From Lingula anatina (taxonomy: Eukaryota > Brachiopoda > Lingulata > Lingulida > Lingulidae): 41,431 nucleotides of DNA. Where the stretch lies: contig NW_019775461.1 in NCBI RefSeq assembly GCF_001039355.2, forward strand, positions 349,147 through 390,577, given 5' to 3'. Positions 35,983-41,431 of the stretch are shown piece after piece; positions within the stretch are counted from its first letter, which is position 1; every line of letters begins with the position of its first letter. Position numbers and translations under genes: made by a program. Under the pieces are notes generated by a model. The model ran no database searches. It was given only the letters and a program-made list of their open reading frames with translations, and had not been told where the DNA came from.

Positions 35983-36240
35983 CGTCAGTAATGGACACCG
36001 GATGAAGGTAAACACCGCACAGTTACCTTTGCTGTGCAGAAGTTTCTGACGTTTTGTTCGAGTTTGAGATTTAGTTCTTTCTCCTTTTGAGTTGTGTATC
36101 CTTTAGTGGCCACAGGTTCTTGGTGAGGCTTTTTATGTCCTGGTGACTGTCTTTATAATCTGATAAGAATGACGTATGTGGTTCGTGTTATGCAACAGAT
36201 GAAGCGGTGTGACGTCTAGATAAAAGACAAGATTGTCGAG
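35983..36240 (-). promoter_or_regulatory. Probable promoter and non-coding first exon of S8-minus copy 2
   Basis: Same donor (GACG then GTAAGT, boundary 35983) and the same ordered elements as copy 1: CATAAAAAG (36137-36129), TTATAAAG (36158-36151), GATA-type CTGATAAG (36160-36167, plus strand) and TGACGT (36170-36175). Confidence 0.5.
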
Positions 36241-38739
36241 CACCGCTGCCTCAGCCACTCACATTGTACCATTTACCTGTCAACGTTATCACCATCAAAT
36301 TATACCGTGCCCGGATTTGCTTCAATAGAGGCCTGCATGGTAGGGGAAGGGCCGAGTACGGCTTTACGCTGAGGCAATTTCTTTAGTACCATATTAAAAA
36401 TTTTAATCGACCAATTCATTAAAAGCCTACTCATGGCTGAATTTTTTATGCATCGGGTCTTAAACCCAGGATGTTTCAGTTTAGGGAAGTGGAATTTTTC
36501 TTCAAATCAAGATACACCTTGAGAAAATGTCCGGGAAATTTGGTATTTGTAACATTAAGGTCATAAGGCGTTTGGCAAAATCTTGTTTTCTCTTGAAATT
36601 TACTTGATGTTTATTCAAACTGGACAAAATTGATAAGGAAGCATCCTTGCATATCATATCCCCTTAACTGTGAACTTTTAACCAGTACTGCCTGTCAGTC
36701 CAACTACAGTCATGAACTATATGTTTTTTTTATTTGCTAGAAACATCGCCAAGATAACTTGGTACTTAGTTCAAACTCTTCTGAACTTTTTTAAATTCCC
36801 GTTAGAACACAGGCGAGCTAGCCTTCCGTGGGGCGCCACGACTGGGTGGTCACCGTGGCTTGCATGCTACAGCGGTGCAGAAAATAACAGCCCATGCGAT
36901 TGTTTGCGTCCACTGCCATGAACCTTCACTGACGTTACTGTTGGAGTGAGTTTGATTTTGGTCACGATAAAACAACGTTATTATTGTTATTATTATGGTT
37001 TGCCGCGTGTGACTACCTCTATGAATATTTGTCCGATTTCTGCATCAGAACCATTAAAGAAGGTGCAATTTGGGAAGTGAATGGAAAATTAGATAGAAAA
37101 CGAAACTGTGCATTATAAGATAACCTTGGCTGGATGGTCTACATATGTATGTACATGCATGTATAACAAAGAGCCTGGTGAGAACACATCAGTTTTTAAT
37201 GCTCATTCTGCCGGGACCCGTCCATCGAATTTGAAGTCATCTTTCGTGATTTATTGTCAGCACTGTTTGATCCTCTTGTAGACTACAATATTGTTTTATT
37301 TGTACATGTAAGTAATCATCTTATAAGCAATACGTGTCGGCATGATGAATAGCTGTGGACCTACCTTCTGATATCATGGGCTCCTAAATCAGTAAACAGA
37401 ATTAAAGAATAATGAATGAATGAAGAATAAAGAAAAATTAAAGAATAATGTAGGCCTGGTGTTAGGTGGTGATACCACTACATCTCAGTTAAGTGATATC
37501 AGCGGTACTAAGAAATGGTACGTAGTATGGAGGTCTTTGTACTTCCAGGCTTACAATAGCAAAATTTCTTATTCTATACAGATAAATTAAACTAAACAAG
37601 ATTTGCGTCAAGAATGCCTATGGACGCGCGTCCCCGTCCTATCCCCCATCACCTGATAAGAGCTTATTTAAAAACGTTCATCTTCCCCGAGCCTTCTGAA
37701 TACCTAATTGTGTAATTACCCATTACTGCGTGGCTCCAATCCGTCTCCTTTTTGCACTTTTGGCCCAAGACTAACCGCAGTTTTCATGACTCGACCTTGT
37801 TACCCTCTACCAGGGTCAGAGATTGATTTTTCACTAGATATTAACAGATATGTCTTTGGTTGCATAGATGGCTAATCTCTGCCTCAGCAAAAATATCCAC
37901 AGAATAAAAATTGCGGCCTTTGTGGAAGGTACCAGTACTACCTTGTTATAACTTATTAAGGATCACTGTGCAGCGTCACTATGCACTTTGGGTGTTATTT
38001 CGGGGAATTAAGCGTGGTTTACAGTTATTTATAAAAAAGAAAATGCATCTGAATATCATCAAAAATAAAATTTTGACGGAGATGACGTTTCTATGCACAT
38101 AGCTTATGTTTCTATGCTACACAGTATATACAGGGGTGGGTAAATTATAATAGAGTTCCACTCTCTTTCGGACAATGGTCATGGTAACCCCTAAGGTGTC
38201 TTGAATGGTATCTGGCATTCTTGATCAACAAACTTCCTAGGACTAACATTTTAATCGAATTATTTAATACGATACAGCAAAGTATTTTTGTTTTTAATCT
38301 TCCAACGTTTTAAATTATAATCTTAGTTATGTTAGGCTCTGCTTTTACCTAGGATAGTAATTATATATATATTAAATTAATAAGAAATTTGCTACTCTAT
38401 CATTTTAATATGTACGACGCACTGACATTTTAATGGAATTCGACATACAAGAATGAATAATTACTCATATGCAGTGGCAGTGTTTTCTTTACATGTGCTA
38501 AAGGTCATTTTCTGGGACAACATGAATCACTACCAGATAATCAACAGCTAAAAGTGATGAAGATCTAGTTTACTGCATAATGTACAAGTCTGCCGATAAC
38601 GTGCAGTGGAACGATCAACTAATGAGCTGCCTGTACTGACGCTATTGGCGTCAACAAAGAAACATGGCACTGATGTCCTGGTAAACAAGCCAAGGGGGTG
38701 TAGTGATGATTATTATTATTTATCATTATTTTTTTTCTC

Positions 38740-39021
38740 GGATCTTGGTATCCTCTAATTGTTTGCTCACTCTGAACGCCTGGCTTCACAGAGAATGTAC
38801 TGGACGTATTACAAAAGACAAAACAGCATCTGGCGGTTCTATATGATTTAACAAATAAATTTGAACTCGAATTACGACATTTGAAATAAACTCTACCTAC
38901 CCAGTAGAACTAAACGTGCCAAGGGAATGGTTTTTTCTAGATCTTGGCATCCTCTGATTGATTTAAATTGTTTGATCAATCCGGACACTTGGCTTCACAG
39001 AGAACGTACTTGACGTATTAC
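38740..39021. repeat. Imperfect direct repeat, about 75 bp, two copies
   Basis: 38740-38812 and 38940-39021 share GATCTTGG.ATCCTCT.ATTG, then TTTG.TCA, then TGGCTTCACAGAGAA.GTACT and GACGTATTAC. The spacer is about 130 bp. Origin unknown. Confidence 0.7.
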
Positions 39022-39794
39022 CTTATTTTGCTAGGTTTACCAATTATATATTATATGTTCAGCTCAGTTCAATGCATATCATTTTATTTTCATTCATACC
39101 AATACCTTAGGTGCTCGAATATGACTTTGTTCAGAGAGAGGAAAATAACCAATAGATTTTAATGACAAAGGTAAACAAGGTCCTACACATGATTTTTAAG
39201 CTCAAAGAAACTGTGAACGTTATTTTGAGGTTTAGACTTCTTTTAATGTGTAAGATAAAATTCCGCTGAACTGCTGGGGGAACTATCATAATAAAGCTAA
39301 AAAAAAAGCACTAGTGAAAGAGAATGAACGTTTATGTAAAAGCGTGTTTATAAGGATGTAGAGGATATCGTGCACACACACACACACACACACATACACA
39401 CACACGTCCGAAATACTTTTTACCGAAAGCCCTCGGTGATGCACTATAACACCAACTAATAACTGGTCATAAAGTACAGTGAATAAACTAGCTTTTACAG
39501 ACTCGCATTACTCATCAAACATAAAGCTCAACAAAGTGACTAGGCCCCATTTCAACACTATACGGACCAACGTGACAATGTTTTATATGAATAATTTGGC
39601 TTTTACTTAAAACGCCTGATTTTGTCTACATTCGTTGACTTTGTCTAAATTCGTTGAGATATTATTTGCATCCAATTATGTTATCATAATTTGAAAGCTT
39701 TATCTTCATCATTTTATCTAAAGCGCTGTTTTCAGCGGATAGGTGCATCAACGAGATTGGAAAGATAGCATACACACGCAAGTCCTACAAATAA

Positions 39795-39868
39795 TTGTTA
39801 TTTCCATTCAAAGCCTACCAGTGCAAAGCAAGTGCTCTAGCCGGTACGTCACACCGTCCGCACCTTTA
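39795..39868 (-). repeat. Possible tRNA-derived SINE head
   Basis: On the minus strand, GTACCGGCTAGAGCACTTGC followed by TTTGCACTGGTAGGC resembles the D-arm to anticodon-arm part of tRNA-Ala(TGC) (compare TAGAGCGC.TGCTTTGCA). The next GGCTTTGAATGG is a poor B-box. It does not fold as a full tRNA, so a decayed SINE is more likely than a gene. Confidence 0.3.
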
Positions 39869-41028
39869 CAAATGAAAAGTTCCATTATCATTTGCTGTGT
39901 GGTGAGAAAACTTTCCCGCTAAACCAAATGCATGTACAAGATATCTTTTTTTATTTATTCGCCGAATCAGGAAATAGTTACTTACTAAGGGGGAAACAGC
40001 AGCCATTTTTTAAACGAAGTGTATTCAAGAGAACGAAAAGGAGGCAAATGTCATATAATGTTATTTTCTATTCTTACGAAAAGAAAAGGAAAACTACAAA
40101 TTACAAAAAATACCTGCTGGCCATTATTACAAAAAAACCTGCTTTCTGGTCACTTTCAAGATGCACCAAACCCTATACATGAGATATATTGAGAGTTATC
40201 CATTGCGGGTATGAGTAATCAAAAGCTTTTTAAAATTGTCCAGAAATGAGTATTTCTCACCAAAACTGTGGCTGGGTATTCCAATATTGTATTTATCTTA
40301 AATACATCTATTGATTCCAGGTTTAATAATAATAATAATAATTAAAGCTGAAAAGTTACAATTCTCTTTGCACGCTATCTTATTCTGATAAGACAATGCC
40401 CTTCCGGATTTTACTTTTTTTCGTGCTACACCATTAGTTAAAAATTGCTTTATTTTAGTTTGACAATAGCTCATTTCCATCACAATGCCTATTGATATCA
40501 GAACCTCAGGGATGGGATACCAGACGACAGGAGTCAATTATTTTCAGTGTCCATACCCCTACCCCTATTCAAGTTTCCGCATATATGACAAATGTTATAT
40601 AGAAAATGACTCCGACAATAAAAACAACGCATATAATTATTATCATGTAAATTAACTCAGAACAACAGCTGTGCATTGGACGCATTCTCCATGTTAACTG
40701 TTACGTCATTATCCCCGAGGAGGCAATATTTGTTTTTTACGCTTGTCGGAGTCTCTAAAATTTTCAGATAAAATTGAATAATTAAAAGAATCTAACTGAG
40801 AAGAGAATGAAATAAGAAATTACACCATGGAGTCATAATTCATTTCAGAGTTTACCTCTCACTTTACTATTGTTATTTTCAGAAGCGTTATGGAAGTGAC
40901 TACGTTGGTTTAGGTTAATTGTGATCAGGCTGCCAGTTTGCACTTTGGGCAATTTCGTTTTTAATGCTTGAAATAAAAAGGTAAGATAAATCACATTAAC
41001 TGTTACCAGATCATAAATTGTATTCAAG

Positions 41029-41191
41029 CAGGGGCGGATCCAGAAATATTTTCTGACAGTCTTCCAAATTTTGTTGATCCATTCTCTATAAATGACCGTC
41101 TTCTGACGGAAAAAATTAGTTACGTTCATGTAAACTTGAAAATCTTACCGTCCTCTGGAAAGACCCAGATGACAGCCTGAATCCGCCCCTG
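41029..41191. mobile_element. 163-bp MITE (CAGGGGCGGATCC family), copy 2
   Basis: Ends CAGGGGCGGATCCAG and GAATCCGCCCCTG, flanked by TCAAG at 41024-41028 and 41192-41196. Same family as 28500-28668, with a matching 5-bp duplication size. Confidence 0.88.
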
Positions 41192-41431
41192 TCAAGGGGG
41201 CATCATGACGTGAATATTAATTAAGAATGTGTGCAATGTGTGCGTATTAGCAAAAGGCGACAAAGAATTTTGTTGACAAGTTTATATTGAGGTACAGAAC
41301 AAACAAAAAACTAAATGAATGAAAATGATGAGACTGACGCTTATAACACTAAACAAAAGAAACAAAAAACTTTTAAAATCTAAATAACTGGGCATTTTTT
41401 TTACCACTTCGTGGCCTGCTTCTTCAACTTT

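Larger units (their letters stand above)
22681..36345. repeat. Duplicated unit 2 (eroded): CA pseudogene, S8-plus pseudogene, S8-minus copy 2
   Basis: Relative to unit 1 it lacks the equivalents of about 4110-4915, 6955-14788, 15150-16230 and 16690-17440. It has gained insertions at 23222-23683, about 25850-28370, 28500-28668 and 28834-29289. Confidence 0.85.
36346..41028. other. Intergenic region right of unit 2
   Basis: No coding exon recognised on either strand. It contains a short fragment (37801-37846) resembling the S8-plus 3' flank, an imperfect direct repeat near 38740-39021, a (CA)n tract at 39373-39405 and a tRNA-like fragment at about 39795-39868. The open frames at 39892-40182 and 40298-40537 are AT-rich or low complexity without family signals. 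Confidence 0.45.

Noticed and set aside
39795-39868. A functional tRNA-Ala gene
   Set aside because: The anticodon-arm similarity is real, but acceptor stem and T-arm do not pair and the B-box is poor; listed only as a possible SINE remnant.
39892-40182. 96-codon plus-strand open frame in the right intergenic region
   Set aside because: Lys/Phe/Tyr-rich translation of AT-rich DNA, no domain or signal peptide, no splice support.

Overview
This window looks like nuclear DNA from an invertebrate animal. Genes are split by GT-AG introns, intergenic DNA is AT-rich with many microsatellites, and there are Tc1-like, MITE and LINE relics. The gene content (membrane-anchored alpha carbonic anhydrase, secreted proteinase-K-type subtilisins, a class C GPCR ectodomain) suggests a marine lophotrochozoan such as a mollusc, but the species cannot be fixed from sequence alone. 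Exon models below were built by hand from splice sites, phase agreement and protein-family motifs.

Layout. 157-1402 (-): first three coding exons of an mGluR-like class C receptor that runs off the left edge. 4143-11791 (-): complete eight-exon, 310-aa, probably GPI-anchored alpha carbonic anhydrase (CA), with a dead Tc1-like transposon in intron 1. 13998-17701 (+): complete five-exon, 445-aa subtilisin (S8-plus), divergent from CA. 19196-21907 (-): second subtilisin (S8-minus copy 1), whose catalytic exon is absent next to a single N at 18875. 22925-24141 (-): CA pseudogene (exons 4-6 only). About 25214-29521 (+): wrecked S8-plus pseudogene, interrupted by a LINE fragment and several MITEs. 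32375-35696 (-): complete five-exon, 495-aa subtilisin (S8-minus copy 2). Its 3' exon and flank are repeated as a 1,570-bp block at 30063-31632, separated from the second block by one N. 36350-41431: intergenic, with a MITE, a direct repeat and a tRNA-like SINE remnant.

The main architectural result is that CA(-), S8-plus(+), S8-minus(-) form a unit of about 18.6 kb (roughly 4040-22680) duplicated in tandem (roughly 22680-36345). In unit 2, CA and S8-plus have decayed through at least four large deletions and several transposon insertions, while S8-minus stays intact. In unit 1 the reverse holds: CA and S8-plus are intact and S8-minus lacks its last exon in this assembly. Comparing the copies gives natural empty sites that define target-site duplications for three MITE insertions.

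The enzymes are all predicted secretory: two S8 types with signal peptide plus I9-like propeptide, and a membrane-tethered CA. This would suit a secretory or digestive epithelium, or a biomineralising surface, but that is inference. Single Ns at 15877, 18875 and 31633 look like contig joins, so structure at those points should be treated with caution.
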